This document shows positions 20,237 through 29,899 of a DNA stretch of 64,000 bases, piece by piece; within the stretch, counting starts at the first letter, position 1; the number at the start of each line of letters is the position of its first letter. Below the pieces are notes generated by a model. It had not been told where the DNA came from and did no database searches. It worked only from the letters and a program-made list of their open reading frames with translations. Source of the stretch: Pomphorhynchus laevis. Taxonomy: Eukaryota; Acanthocephala; Palaeacanthocephala; Echinorhynchida; Pomphorhynchidae. Position numbers and translations under genes: made by a program. Location: positions 62,001 through 126,000 of the forward strand of contig WNNJ02003129.1 in assembly GCA_012934845.2 (NCBI GenBank), read 5' to 3'.

Positions 20237-22687
20237 ATGAAAGTTATAAACTTTAAGGCAAGTTGTTCAAGGCATTTAAAGAAAACCACTAAGACCGACA
20301 CCAACTATGGACAACTGCAAGTACAGTGCTTGATACACGACTGCAGCGTCTGGACAACAATCACCTGCGACAAGAATAAGGCTAAAGAAGACTTCGTATG
20401 TGGTTTTTGTGCCAACAAACTAATATGCAACCTTTCCAATAAGCACATATCAACATCCAACACGTCAACTCAAACTACCCCCGTCGTTTCTAATGTCCTT
20501 TCTCCACCCACCGACCCTGCCACCATATACACTTCCCATTCCATGTCATCTTCACTCCCCGACACCCCACGTCCCGTCCTTCCCGTCTCGTTTCTCAATA
20601 ACTTGCATCCATCAATCAAAATCACCTCCACCAACCTCCACTATCCTTCCACTCATAACCTTTCCTCACATCGCTTGCCACTCTCTTTATTATCATTATC
20701 CTCTATGTCTCCCGTCGTCAAACAAAATCCCTCCAAATCATCAACTGAAAGCTCTTCTATCGTGATCTCACCTACTCACGTCAGTCGTCCTCCTTTACGG
20801 AAGCGCTTTGCTTCTAGCGATCGTTGCGTCATTGTTACTAATATCACGCCTTCTAACTCCTTATCTCCACAAGCACGTCTGGACCACGATGTTTCCGCAT
20901 TCAGATCCATCCTCTCGTCTATTGTTCCTGCGGATAAACCATCCTTTTTCAAGGACATTTCTCCTGTCGCATTCATCCGTCTAAACAAATCTTCTCAATC
21001 TAATCCTTCCCAGCCCCCTCTCCTAAAAATTGTTTTCAAGCATCGCTCTCACGCGTCTTCTGTCCTCTCTCAACGATTCAAACTCATGTCATCTTCAACC
21101 ACTCGAATTTTCCCCGATCGCGCCCCTTCTGAAATCGCTCAAATCTCTTCAGCCCGCATAGAAAAGCGCCGTCGCGAGGAAAACGGCGAAACATCACTCT
21201 CCATCCGAAACATAGACGGAAATTTTCAAGTTGTCCACACTCGTCCAAAAATTCGATGGCGATCCATATCCCCTATGTCTTCTCCACTAGACTCTTTCGC
21301 CACATCACACGGTTTCCGTCCCGGTCTCCTCAACACTAGATCTATTCTCAATAAATCCGATCTTATCCTCAACCTATTCACCAAGCAATCCATCGATCTA
21401 TTCTGCCTCACCGAATCCTGGCACTCAGATTCCGACGACCTTTCCATTCGCCGTCTGCTCTCTGCCGGTTGCTCCCTAGTCGAATCCGCCCGCCCCCTCA
21501 GCTCATGCCCTTCTAAATCCTCTAATCATGGCGGCATCGTCGCATTCGCGCGTCACCCCGCGTCTCTTCGCAAAATCAATCCCCCTTTCAGTCCTTGCTC
21601 TTTTGAATTGCTCACTTGTCGTTATTCTAACCCGATCACTCTAGATCTCGCCATTGTATACCGTCCTGGTTCATCAGCTCCTACAGCCTTATTTTTTACC
21701 GAACTCGCTGACCTCCTTTCGCATTGTTCTTTGTCCTCAATCCCTTCACTCGTTCTAGGTGACTTCAATATTCGCCTAGACCGCCCCTGTTCCACAGATT
21801 CCATCCGCTTCAACAACATTCTATTTAACTACAATTACAAACCAAACTCCACTGCCCCCACACATATACTTGGTGGGGCACTCGACATCATCGCTGTCCC
21901 CGATCATTTTGCTGCCTACACCTCACTGTCCATCTCTGATCCTGGTCTATCCGATCACTTTCTTATCACCCTTGATCTCACTCGCAACCACACCCCTCCT
22001 CACACACCTACAATCCTACGTCGCCCTTGGAGAAATCTTGACCTCTCCCTTCTCCGCTCTGCCTTACTCAAATCGTCTCTATCATTACCTACAATAACAT
22101 ATTCATCTCCTCACGATCTCGCCTTTCTTTTCGACACTGAACTCACATCAACTCTCGATATTCTCTTGCCCTTCAAGTCTCACACACACCGTCGCTTGCA
22201 CCGTGCCCCATGGTTTGACATCCAATGTCTACTCTCAAAGCGTCGACTCCGCCATGCTTTTCGAGTCTATCACCGCTCTCTCAGACGCGATTTCCGCTCG
22301 ATCACTCCGTCTTTCTGTGATTCCTATCTTGCTCTTTGCCGGTCTCATCTCAACCTACAACGTACCAAATGCAACTCCTTCTGGCAGCATAAAATCATCA
22401 CTTCATTCAACTCTAAGACTCTCTGGCATACTTTTAACTCAATCCTGGCTCGTTCCTCTACGCCGTGCAACATCAATGCTAATGATTATTCGTCATTTCT
22501 CCAGACTAAAGTATCCACGCTGCTCTCTCACTCCCCGGTCTCCATCCTATCCCACTCTGCCCAGTCTACTCTCATCCTTCCGGAACTCTTTCATCTTCTC
22601 CCTGTCTCACCTACAGAAGTATCATCTGTCCTCATGTCCTTGCCCAACAAAACCTCACCTGCCGATCCCCTGCCTACCTACATATAA
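20237..22687 (+). CDS. LINE family A polyprotein, ORF1-like plus APE endonuclease
   Basis: 816 residues. A zinc-binding-like motif at 31-58 (QCLIHDC...FVCGFC) is followed by a Ser/Pro/Thr-rich region to about 185. A globular region around 195-330 (RCVIVTNITPSN, IFPDRAPSEI) matches the single-strand nucleic-acid-binding ORF1 part of the CR1 element at 39915-41159. The endonuclease spans about 360-600: LLNTRSILNKSD, the catalytic ESWHS Glu near 392, GDFNIRLD near 508 and SDHFLI near 573. It nicks target DNA for target-primed reverse transcription. It stops at TAA 22685, exactly where the RT continues in the same frame, so this is probably one ORF cut by a point mutation. Start Met at 20237 precedes the zinc motif and is plausible. 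Confidence 0.8.
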   Translation: MKVINFKASCSRHLKKTTKTDTNYGQLQVQCLIHDCSVWTTITCDKNKAKEDFVCGFCANKLICNLSNKHISTSNTSTQTTPVVSNVLSPPTDPATIYTSHSMSSSLPDTPRPVLPVSFLNNLHPSIKITSTNLHYPSTHNLSSHRLPLSLLSLSSMSPVVKQNPSKSSTESSSIVISPTHVSRPPLRKRFASSDRCVIVTNITPSNSLSPQARLDHDVSAFRSILSSIVPADKPSFFKDISPVAFIRLNKSSQSNPSQPPLLKIVFKHRSHASSVLSQRFKLMSSSTTRIFPDRAPSEIAQISSARIEKRRREENGETSLSIRNIDGNFQVVHTRPKIRWRSISPMSSPLDSFATSHGFRPGLLNTRSILNKSDLILNLFTKQSIDLFCLTESWHSDSDDLSIRRLLSAGCSLVESARPLSSCPSKSSNHGGIVAFARHPASLRKINPPFSPCSFELLTCRYSNPITLDLAIVYRPGSSAPTALFFTELADLLSHCSLSSIPSLVLGDFNIRLDRPCSTDSIRFNNILFNYNYKPNSTAPTHILGGALDIIAVPDHFAAYTSLSISDPGLSDHFLITLDLTRNHTPPHTPTILRRPWRNLDLSLLRSALLKSSLSLPTITYSSPHDLAFLFDTELTSTLDILLPFKSHTHRRLHRAPWFDIQCLLSKRRLRHAFRVYHRSLRRDFRSITPSFCDSYLALCRSHLNLQRTKCNSFWQHKIITSFNSKTLWHTFNSILARSSTPCNINANDYSSFLQTKVSTLLSHSPVSILSHSAQSTLILPELFHLLPVSPTEVSSVLMSLPNKTSPADPLPTYI

Positions 22688-23623
22688 AAATCTGTATGCT
22701 CATCGATATCCCCATTTCTCACAACCTTGTTTAACTCGTCCATCCGCAGTCGTATCTTCCCTTCAAACTGGAAATCCGCAATCGTTCGTCCGCTCCTTAA
22801 GAAACAATCGCTCGACCCCTCCCCTTTTTCAAGCTATCGCCCCATTTCACTACCCCCTACTCTTTCTAAGCTCTTAGAACGCCTCATCTTAATACAAATC
22901 AACGCTTATCTCTCCTCATCCAATCTGTACCCTCCTTTCCAATCCGCTTTCCGCTCTAATCACTCGACAGAAATCGCATGCATAAAAGTGTACAACGACT
23001 TACTCATTTCTCGAGACAAGGCTCTATATAGTGTTCTCATCTCCCTCGACCTCTCCTCCGCATTCGACATTGTCGACCACTCCGTCCTCCTTTCTCGCCT
23101 TCGTTATGATTACGGCTTTTCTTCCTCCTCCGTAGCATGGTTCGCCTCATATCTATCCGACCGTTCCTTTCGCGTCTGTTCTAATTCATCATCCTCCCCT
23201 CCCATCCCTATTTTTTGCGGGGTCCCACAAGGTTCAGTCCTAGGTCCCCTGCTTTTCTCTCTTCTGCTTGGCGATCTCTCTCCGTTTATCAAACCTTACT
23301 CCTTTAAGGTCATGCAATACGCCGATGACATTCTAATCTATGCTCATGCACCCGCACATCGCATACACGATATCGGCATTTCTGCCTCCAACTGTCTTTC
23401 TTCTATCTACAAACGTCTCTCCAATCTCCATCTCGTTCTAAACCCCGAAAAGTCCAAAATAATGAAGATCCTTCCCCATAAACCAAAAATATCTCCTCCC
23501 ACTGTATCTTTTGCCTCATCGATCATCCCTATAGTCCACAATCTCACTTTCTTAGGCTTCCATTTCGATGATCACCTTTCCTTAAACCCTTCGTCCGTGA
23601 CAAGGTCCGCTCGTCTAACTTAA
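22688..23623 (+). pseudogene. LINE family A reverse transcriptase
   Basis: Same frame as the upstream ORF. It shows IFPSNWKSAIVRPLLKK, YRPISLPPTLSKLLERLI, QSAFRSNHSTEIA, motif [28 protein letters not shown], motif B GVPQGSVLGPLLFSL, motif C QYADDILIYAHAP (Asp pair at about 23321-23329) and LNPEKSKIM. HSTE-x-A and SYLSDRSF point to the L2 group of the CR1 lineage. The catalytic aspartates are intact. The frame is lost near 23580 by loss of one C relative to the copy at 5310. Confidence 0.85.
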
Positions 23624-24150
23624 TTCTCCGTTACATCCGCCGTATCCGCCCCCTTATCGACTTCCGTTCTTGTATGTCTCTTCTTTCATCGCTTCTTTTC
23701 CCTAAAATCGATTACTGCATTAGCCTTTTCGCCAATTCTCCAAAATCCATCATCCTACCCCTACAACGAATAATCAACACCGCCGTTCAAGTGCTCTTTC
23801 GTCTCCGTCGCTTCGACCACACATCCACATATTTTGCCCAACTCTCCTGGCCCACCATCCACATCCGCATCAAACTCCGCCTTCTTCTCGTTACTTTTCG
23901 TCTCATCGCTGTCGGCTCCCCATCGTTCATCAACCTTCCTTTCTTAGACGATACTCGCCCCACCTCGCTATCGCTTCGTTCCTGTCATACCATCTTACTC
24001 CACGTTCCTAATTACTCCAACAACTACGGTCTCCGATCCTTCCTCGTCGCCGCCTCACTCGCCTGGAATCAACTACCTCTCGACGTCCGCCGCGCTCCCT
24101 CCTTTATCACATTCAAACACCTCCTCCGTTCACACCTTCTCGACACCTGA
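23590..24150 (+). pseudogene. LINE family A RT C-terminal domain
   Basis: In the shifted frame: FPKIDYCISLFANSP, RRFDHTSTYFAQLSW, IRIKLRLLLVTFRLIAVGSP, SLSLRSCHTILLHVPNYS, YGLRSFLVAASLAWNQLPLD, and a FKHLLRSHLLDT end before the stop. This is the thumb and C-terminal region that binds the element's own RNA 3' end in LINEs. The stop is 32 bases before the 3' hairpin region begins. Confidence 0.8.
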
Positions 24151-24181
24151 TTCATAGTCTTGTTTTGTTGTGGTCATGTAA

Positions 24182-24197
24182 GCGTGCGCTGGCACGC
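24182..24197 (+). other. 3' hairpin of LINE family A
   Basis: Perfect 6-bp stem GCGTGC/GCACGC with loop GCTG, located 30 bases past the ORF stop and about 30 bases before the 3' end. It is kept in four copies. Confidence 0.75.
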
Positions 24198-24379
24198 ATT
24201 TGCCACGTTAAAATAAATCCTTTTTTTAAACATCGAGAGGAATAATAAAATAAAAAATTTTATTTTATTTTTGCTCACAAATTTTCGACCATTGCAATAG
24301 TCATTTTCCAGTTTAACGTTTTATTATAAAAAACATAACACTTGAAAATGTATATTGTAATAGTTATCGATGTTTAAAC

Positions 24380-24605
24380 GCCCTGAATAATTCCAGAGCA
24401 CATCATTGGACAATCATTGGAACGTATTTGAACGAAATTGGAATTATTTGAACGTATCATTGGACAATTTAATTTTTTCCCACCTCCCTGCCGTGGACTT
24501 GCCGATCCAATTTAAACAATTTATCTGCTTGACTTTTTCATTTTTTGTAAGTGGACTTGTAAGCATGCAGCTGGTACTCATTTGTCATTTAATAAATATG
24601 TATAT
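24380..24605 (+). mobile_element. LINE family B tail fragment
   Basis: 24495-24600 matches the family B 3' end: CAATTTATCTGCTTGACTTT, then GTGGACTTGTAAGCATGCAG, CTGGTACTCATTTGTCA. The part at 24380-24440 (AATTCCAGAGCACATC) also occurs at 27419, so both positions share an extra piece of the family or of an associated repeat. Confidence 0.7.
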
Positions 24606-24821
24606 TATTATCAAATAAACATTAACACCCTATTTTGCAGATAAAATGCAGTTCTTTAATTGAGACAAAAATCGATAAAAAATCGTGTTTGCTTAGAAAA
24701 AAATATTTTTTCTTAATTCGTATTCTATATTGATTTTTTCCTAATTTTGGCAGATTTTAGTCTTAAAAATAAATTTTATTAAATTATTTAATAATTTATT
24801 ACATTAATTTATTAATCAACA

Positions 24822-24827
24822 TTTATT
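24822..24827 (-). promoter_or_regulatory. Possible poly(A) signal of GTF2H2
   Basis: AATAAA on the minus strand about 50 bases downstream of the GTF2H2 stop. A further AATAAA lies at 24775-24780. Position and spacing fit, but the region is A/T-rich. Confidence 0.45.
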
Positions 24828-24875
24828 ACGTTTTCATATTTTTGGCAGTTCTAATTGGAATGTTGGCCGAGCATC

Positions 24876-26339
24876 TTATTGTGGTGGCATACTTTCTTTA
24901 GATATTTGCCTCAGAATTTTACCCAAAACTTTCTTCACGCCTCTTTTCAAAGGTTTTTCGCTCAAATTTTCGCAACAACCGGGACATGAAAATATAAGTG
25001 TATGCAATAGTCTATCACAAGAATTACAGAAAACGGATTTGCACTTTGGACACCGTAGTCGAATCATGCTATTGTCAAAAGCCTTAAGGCATCCATGGCA
25101 CCTATTCTTTCTTTTCTTCGTCTCTTCACTGTCTTCATCTTCACTGTCTCCATCTTCACTGTCTTCTTGTAAATCATTATTTTCTTCCTGGTTATTTCTT
25201 GTATATTTATGTTCTTCTTTCCCCATTCCGCCTTGCATACTATTTTCTCGGCCCTTTGTTTCTTCCTCAAAGAGCACATTTATTTTCTCAATTTCTTCAT
25301 CCACCATTTCTTCATCCTCTACTTCACATTTCTCATTTTGGATGTGATCATTACATTGTTCAAAAATTGGTAACGGAAAAAGATAATGAATCGATCGATT
25401 GAGCTCTGTGCCTGATACAAGTGTAAGCGAGCATATGTTACATACAACTGGTAACGAACAATATGCAGATTGACAACGTGGACAGATATAAGTCGCATTA
25501 CATTGCGACGACGAATGATCACTTTGCATGCATATCAGTCGTTCCTCCATTGGAAGTTTAAGTGGAAAGGCAAGTGGCACAAGATCGGCGCTTTGAGTTG
25601 ATGGTATTTCGGGTTCACATAACCGTATTAGTTGCTGATAGAAATGCTCCTCGTTCAAAGCCACAATATGACGTCCCTTTGTTTCTTTGGCTATATGTTT
25701 ATGTATAAACACCTCCGCAGATAAAGATATCACTGAACATCTAATATTATTAGTTTTTAAACTTCCTATAGTTTCGTTTATGTTTCCAGGGTCTATAGTA
25801 GATAATGATCCCATAATAAATATAATTTCTCGGCAAGAATACATAGGTATATACTGTAGTTGGCGCAATGCCAATATTGCTGCATTTTGAATTGATGGAC
25901 TGCTACCCATTTTATCCTGATCTGTAATCATATCAGCTAGTGCGATTAATTCTGATTTGAAATTATTGGAATCTGTAGTTAAGGAACATCGTAGATCGGC
26001 TCGGCCATTTGATGTTGTTATCAGCCCAATTTGGGCGATCGGATTGAAGCGATAAAATTCATCGACAAACCGTTTCAGCATTTCTATTATAAATTTTATT
26101 CGCAGTGGCTTAAAATCCCGATAATTCATTGCAAGTGAAATGTCTAGTACGATGAAACAGTGACGCATGACACCCAATCTCTTCGGACGGCTATCTTCAG
26201 TACGTTGTTTACGTGCGCTTTCATCTATCAGCTCTTGAATTGTTTGGCCGATAAAACCCTCTTCATCCTCCTTAATGACTTCCCATGTTTTCTCGTAACC
26301 TCCTTCCCATATGTAGTTATGTTCTTCGTCTCTGTTCAT
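24876..26339 (-). CDS. GTF2H2: TFIIH core subunit p44 (Ssl1)
   Basis: A 487-residue uninterrupted frame. p44 is a core TFIIH subunit that contacts and stimulates the XPD helicase and acts in RNA polymerase II initiation and nucleotide excision repair. An acidic N-terminus (YIWEGGYEKTWE) is followed by the von Willebrand-like domain, about 59-250: RHCFIVLDISLAMNYRDFKP, PIAQIGLITTSNGRA, SPSIQNAAILALRQL, EIIFIMGSLSTIDPGNI, IRCSVISLSAEV and KETKGRH. PLAFPLKLP and a Cys-rich part (CPRCQSAYC, CNIC) lead to HYLFPLPIF. The C-terminal zinc domain is at about 414-456 (CHGC, CPKC, CNSC, CPGC). The human protein has 395 residues. The excess is an acidic Glu/Asp/Ser linker at about 335-410 plus a basic C-terminal tail. 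There is no intron in the coding region. The start is supported by the conserved N-terminal Trp-Glu region. Confidence 0.96.
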   Translation of the reverse strand: MNRDEEHNYIWEGGYEKTWEVIKEDEEGFIGQTIQELIDESARKQRTEDSRPKRLGVMRHCFIVLDISLAMNYRDFKPLRIKFIIEMLKRFVDEFYRFNPIAQIGLITTSNGRADLRCSLTTDSNNFKSELIALADMITDQDKMGSSPSIQNAAILALRQLQYIPMYSCREIIFIMGSLSTIDPGNINETIGSLKTNNIRCSVISLSAEVFIHKHIAKETKGRHIVALNEEHFYQQLIRLCEPEIPSTQSADLVPLAFPLKLPMEERLICMQSDHSSSQCNATYICPRCQSAYCSLPVVCNICSLTLVSGTELNRSIHYLFPLPIFEQCNDHIQNEKCEVEDEEMVDEEIEKINVLFEEETKGRENSMQGGMGKEEHKYTRNNQEENNDLQEDSEDGDSEDEDSEETKKRKNRCHGCLKAFDNSMIRLRCPKCKSVFCNSCDRLLHTLIFSCPGCCENLSEKPLKRGVKKVLGKILRQISKESMPPQ

Positions 26340-26344
26340 CTATA

Positions 26345-26620
26345 ATGTTAATTAAAATTGCATATCATAAGATTTATGCCTGTGAACAATTCAGAGAAAA
26401 GTTAAATAAAGGCTTTTTAAATCGATAAATTCATGCATTTACGGATAAAAATTTATTCAATTTCGTTAAAAAAATTATAAAATATATCAAATTTGTAAAA
26501 TAAAAAATTTGATAAAAGTTTGATAAAAAAAATTATAAATGGTATAGTGTGTACACTATTATTTATCTTAAAATTTATTAATAAATTTAATTAATACAAA
26601 TAATAAAGTATTCGCTTCTT
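26345..26620. other. GTF2H2 upstream, AT-rich
   Basis: It should contain the GTF2H2 promoter and leader (gene reads leftward), but no motif stands out from the A/T background. Confidence 0.35.
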
Positions 26621-26870
26621 TTACATGTCCCAAATTACTATACCTCTTTTGGCTTCCGTTTTTCTTGTGGCTGCTCCTCTTTCGCGGAATTATCTGCATA
26701 TTCATATACGCCAATCCACCCCCTGCCTTGCTTCGAATGCATAATCCGATCCCATTTAAACAATTTATCTGCTTGACTTTTTCATTTTTTTGTTAGTGGA
26801 CTTGTGAGCGTGCAGCTGGTACGCATTTGCCTTGGTTAATTAATCAATTGTAAAAAACAATTGGATTAGA
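26620..26870 (+). mobile_element. LINE family B, 3' copy
   Basis: Encodes the last part of the RT (NYYTSFG-like, WNYLHIHIRQS-like) and the complete tail. The tail has hairpin GCGTGC-AGCTG-GTACGC at 26808-26824 (six pairs, one G-T), CATTTGCC and a repeated CAATTG near the 3' end. It is 5'-truncated. Confidence 0.75.
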
Positions 26871-27059
26871 TTGTTAATTGAAACAACTAGATCCTCCCTC
26901 TATATAATAAACTTATACAATTTTTCCTATCGTTGATAATCTCGTTTTCCTATGCTTCTATTTCGACAAACAACTATAACTTTAACCTTACGTCCGGGAT
27001 AAAGTACGATCATATACTTTGATCCTTCACAACCTTCGTCAAATTCGTAGACTGACCTA

Positions 27060-27425
27060 AATCACCTCTTCTTCCCATACAACGCATTGTCAACGCAGCC
27101 GTTCTAATTCGTCTTCGTCGTCGTTGTTTTAATCATACATCCCTCCATCTTGCTTCTATAGGTTTACATACCATTTATTGTTGTGTTCAAATTCGTATTT
27201 TTCTCATTGTTTTCCGCCTCAAAACTTTTCATAACCCTTCATTTTTCAACCTTTCTTTTCTTGATAATTCTCGTCCTGTTTACTGTTCCTTGCGTTTCTG
27301 TAATTTCATTCTTTAACATATCACAAACTACTCTACCTCATTTGGATACCGCTCCTTCCTGGTAGCTGCTCCTCTATCGTGGAATTACCTGCCTCCTCGA
27401 TGTTTAAAAGACCTGAACAATTCCA
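27060..27425 (+). mobile_element. LINE family B, internal fragment
   Basis: Reads FDHTSLHLASIG-like, then FFSLFSAS, FLDNSRPVYCSLRF-like and SFLVAAPL-like in mixed frames. It parallels 19640-19900 but stops before the hairpin tail and joins the AATTCCAGAGCACATC phrase instead. It may have belonged to the same insertion as 26620-26870 or be separate. Confidence 0.6.
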
Positions 27426-27429
27426 GAGC

Positions 27430-28745
27430 ACATCGAACGTATCATTAGGCGATTTAAAACAAGTGTTCAACTAATGTCTTTAATATTAAAGAGAAATCCT
27501 TCAATGGACCTTTGAAAAATTAAATCGTTGTGCCTTTTGATTATATCGGGTCAAGCACCATAAAATTCTAGGATGCACGTGATATGGTTGGTTTATAGTA
27601 GATACAAAACACATCTTTTCAACATTGCAATCTAGAATTCTTGAAAACTAGTTTTTAAGAATTTTTTAACTATATTAAAATATCTTTTAAATCATTAACC
27701 CTATATTTACTATATTTACCCAAAAGCATTGTGCTAATAGTGCAACAGCTTCGTCCAAAGCTACCAAATACTAATTCGTCCAAATAGATATTTGCTATCA
27801 AATACTAATTGAATGTATCATGTGTGGAATTGATCCAGTCACGCAATATCGTAAAGCATAAGAATATACCCTCTGACTATATAAGTGTACTAATCAGCCT
27901 TAATGTGTCGCTCTTTAGGTAAAGACTGACGTGAGAATTCGTTCGCCTTACTAGATTTAAAAAATTATACCATATGTTTTGTGTGTTGAAAGCACCGAGT
28001 TTTCCTAATTAATAATCACTAGCAAACAAAATGAAATGTTCTAGCATTTGGTGTGCCGTATATACTTTGTTAATTTGATATTTTGGACTGTAGATTAATA
28101 GAAAACCTGTCCATGCGAAAATTAGTTAATACAACAATGCTGTTTTATTTAACTACAAAACGATTTATTAAACGCCTTCAGCAAATCGACGAGCAATTTT
28201 GAAGTGTATTTCAGTGCGAAAGCTTTGGAAACGCAGTGATAAGAAAGTCCCTGTACGCACAATCACCTTGTATTCTAAGATATTTTAATTATAAAATTGT
28301 GGATGGTCTAATTTTAAATTGTAACTAATTCGTAACTAATACATATTGCCTAATATTTACGCTAATCTTAATATATTTAAAAAATTGTTTGTATTAATTG
28401 ATCATTTGTGCACAGACAAAATAATTTAAAATCGAAATAAAGTATTACAGTCAATTTTTAGGTAATATAATTGGAATATCACTTAATCCTTATTTACTAC
28501 ATTGTTTCAGTATTTCGTTAAAAAAATTAAACTTTTCAATTAACTTTTGCTTGTGATAAAAATTTTAAAAGTGAAGAGGCCAAAATGTACTAAAGTTATT
28601 TTGTTTTTTGATTATAGGTGAATGAGCAAAGACAATAATATTTAATCCAAAAGTAACCTACGTGATTTGAAGAAATGGCAAATTTTTATTTCGCATTTCG
28701 ATATACTCTTGGGAACAACAAATATATCACAAAATATATTTTTAC
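27430..28745. other. Unassigned spacer
   Basis: Mixed to AT-rich sequence. A local duplication (CAAATACTAATTCGTCCAAA and TCAAATACTAATTGAATG, near 27763 and 27799) was seen. No gene or element recognised. Confidence 0.3.
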
Positions 28746-28750
28746 ATATA

Positions 28751-28909
28751 CAGGAGCAATCAGGTATAGTTGAACGATAACAATAGTTATTATATTTCGC
28801 TAGTAACTACTAGCATTTTAATGTGCATGTCTGAAGATGCTAGTAGTTTTACTATCGAAATATCAAAATAATTTTTGTTGTCGTTCAACTATACCTGTGA
28901 TTGTTCCTG
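28751..28909. mobile_element. Foldback element F2
   Basis: Outer arms CAGGAGCAATCAGGTATAGT...ACTATACCTGTGATTGTTCC are inverted with small differences. Inside is CTGAAGATGCTAGTAGTTTT followed by ATCGAAATATC, paired with GATATTTCG-like TATATTTCGCTAGTAACTAC on the left. It has the same plan as F1 and F3. It lies about 1 kb before the PLE stack. Confidence 0.75.
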
Positions 28910-28914
28910 GATAT

Positions 28915-29640
28915 TTAAAATACAGATCAGGACGTATGTATTATTTAAAATCTTCAACTATTTAAACTATTTACAAAAAAGTTTTACACTGATTGTAAAA
29001 ATTACAAAGGAACAAATGAGGCTGATAATCTTTGCATCGCGTATTATTACTACAAACAGATCAAGTCTTACTAAAATTATGGTTCGGACAATTTTAAAAC
29101 ATTTTTAGTTTCTTCCGACGTAATCATAAAAACAAATTTACGGAATTTTATTGGAAACAAACTGAATAACCTATAAGTAAATCTATTAAACAAACTATGA
29201 GTAAATCCATTAAATATTAAGCACGACGATTAGCGTTGTATTTTTTAGGTAACTGTTAAATAATAATACATCCTTTGTTGCATTATTAAATCACTTTACA
29301 TACATTTCATACTACATTATTTTCAATTGAAGTTATGTTTTGCAGAAACTCACCTTGGAAAGCTGTTATATATATGTTTATAGCTAAATTAGTTTGTTAT
29401 TATGTCTTAAAAAATTGTTACTTTATAATATTAAAAATATTATATTTTTAATATTATATTGAAGTAACAATATTTATATTGTTACTTTATATACGTAATT
29501 TATAGTAAAAAGAATTATAAAATATTACATATGTCAAAGGACTCATAGTGCGTACCGATAATTTAATTTTTTATTCTTCAAAATGATCGTAATTTTATCT
29601 GTAGCCTTCAATATGAACAAAAATAACTGAATTTTGTATT
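28915..29640. other. AT-rich spacer with a 60-bp palindrome
   Basis: 29413-29473 is a palindrome-like A/T stretch bounded by TTGTTACTT and AAGTAACAA. The remainder, including the open frame at 28875-29108, shows no family resemblance. Confidence 0.4.
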
Positions 29641-29800
29641 ATCCAAAATTATGTAATTATCCAAAATTACATAATTCAAAATTATGTAATATAAAATTAT
29701 TATCCAGAATTATGATCCAAAATTATGTAATTATCCAAAATTACATAATTCAAAATTATGTAATCCAAAATTATGTAATTTAAAATTACATAAAATATTT
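29640..29800. repeat. Alternating ATTATGTAATT / AATTACATAAT repeats
   Basis: Short direct and inverted copies of TCCAAAATTACATAATTCAA and its complement follow each other six or more times. They can form small cruciforms. They may derive from the CCAAAATTACATAAAAATCC phrase of the adjacent PLE pieces. Confidence 0.7.
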
Positions 29801-29899
29801 AAGATTTTAGATTAAATAAAATCTAAAATAATTCTAAAATAATTTAAGATTATTTTTTATTTAGATTATTTTTTAAACACAACATATGAATGTAGTGAT

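Larger units (their letters stand above)
20225..24230 (+). mobile_element. L2-like LINE family A, near full-length
   Basis: The longest family A copy. It has an ORF with N-terminal zinc-binding motif, low-complexity linker, RNA-binding-like region and APE endonuclease (20237-22687), the reverse transcriptase (22727-23623) and the C-terminus (23674-24150). The 3' hairpin is at 24182-24197, followed by a tail of AAAATAAATCC and T/A. Only one in-frame stop (22685-22687) and one single-base loss (about 23580, compare the truncated copy at 5310) interrupt what looks like a single long polyprotein. The other A copies in the window (4526, 9692, 17351) are 5'-truncated derivatives of similar sources. 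Confidence 0.85.

Noticed and set aside
25039-25402. Open frames antisense to GTF2H2
   Set aside because: They lie opposite the acidic linker and zinc region; the Ser/Leu-rich peptides are typical of antisense reading of Glu/Asp codons.
29640-29800. CRISPR-like alternating short repeats
   Set aside because: The units are A/T palindromic phrases without constant spacers, in eukaryotic DNA, and related to the adjacent PLE sequence.
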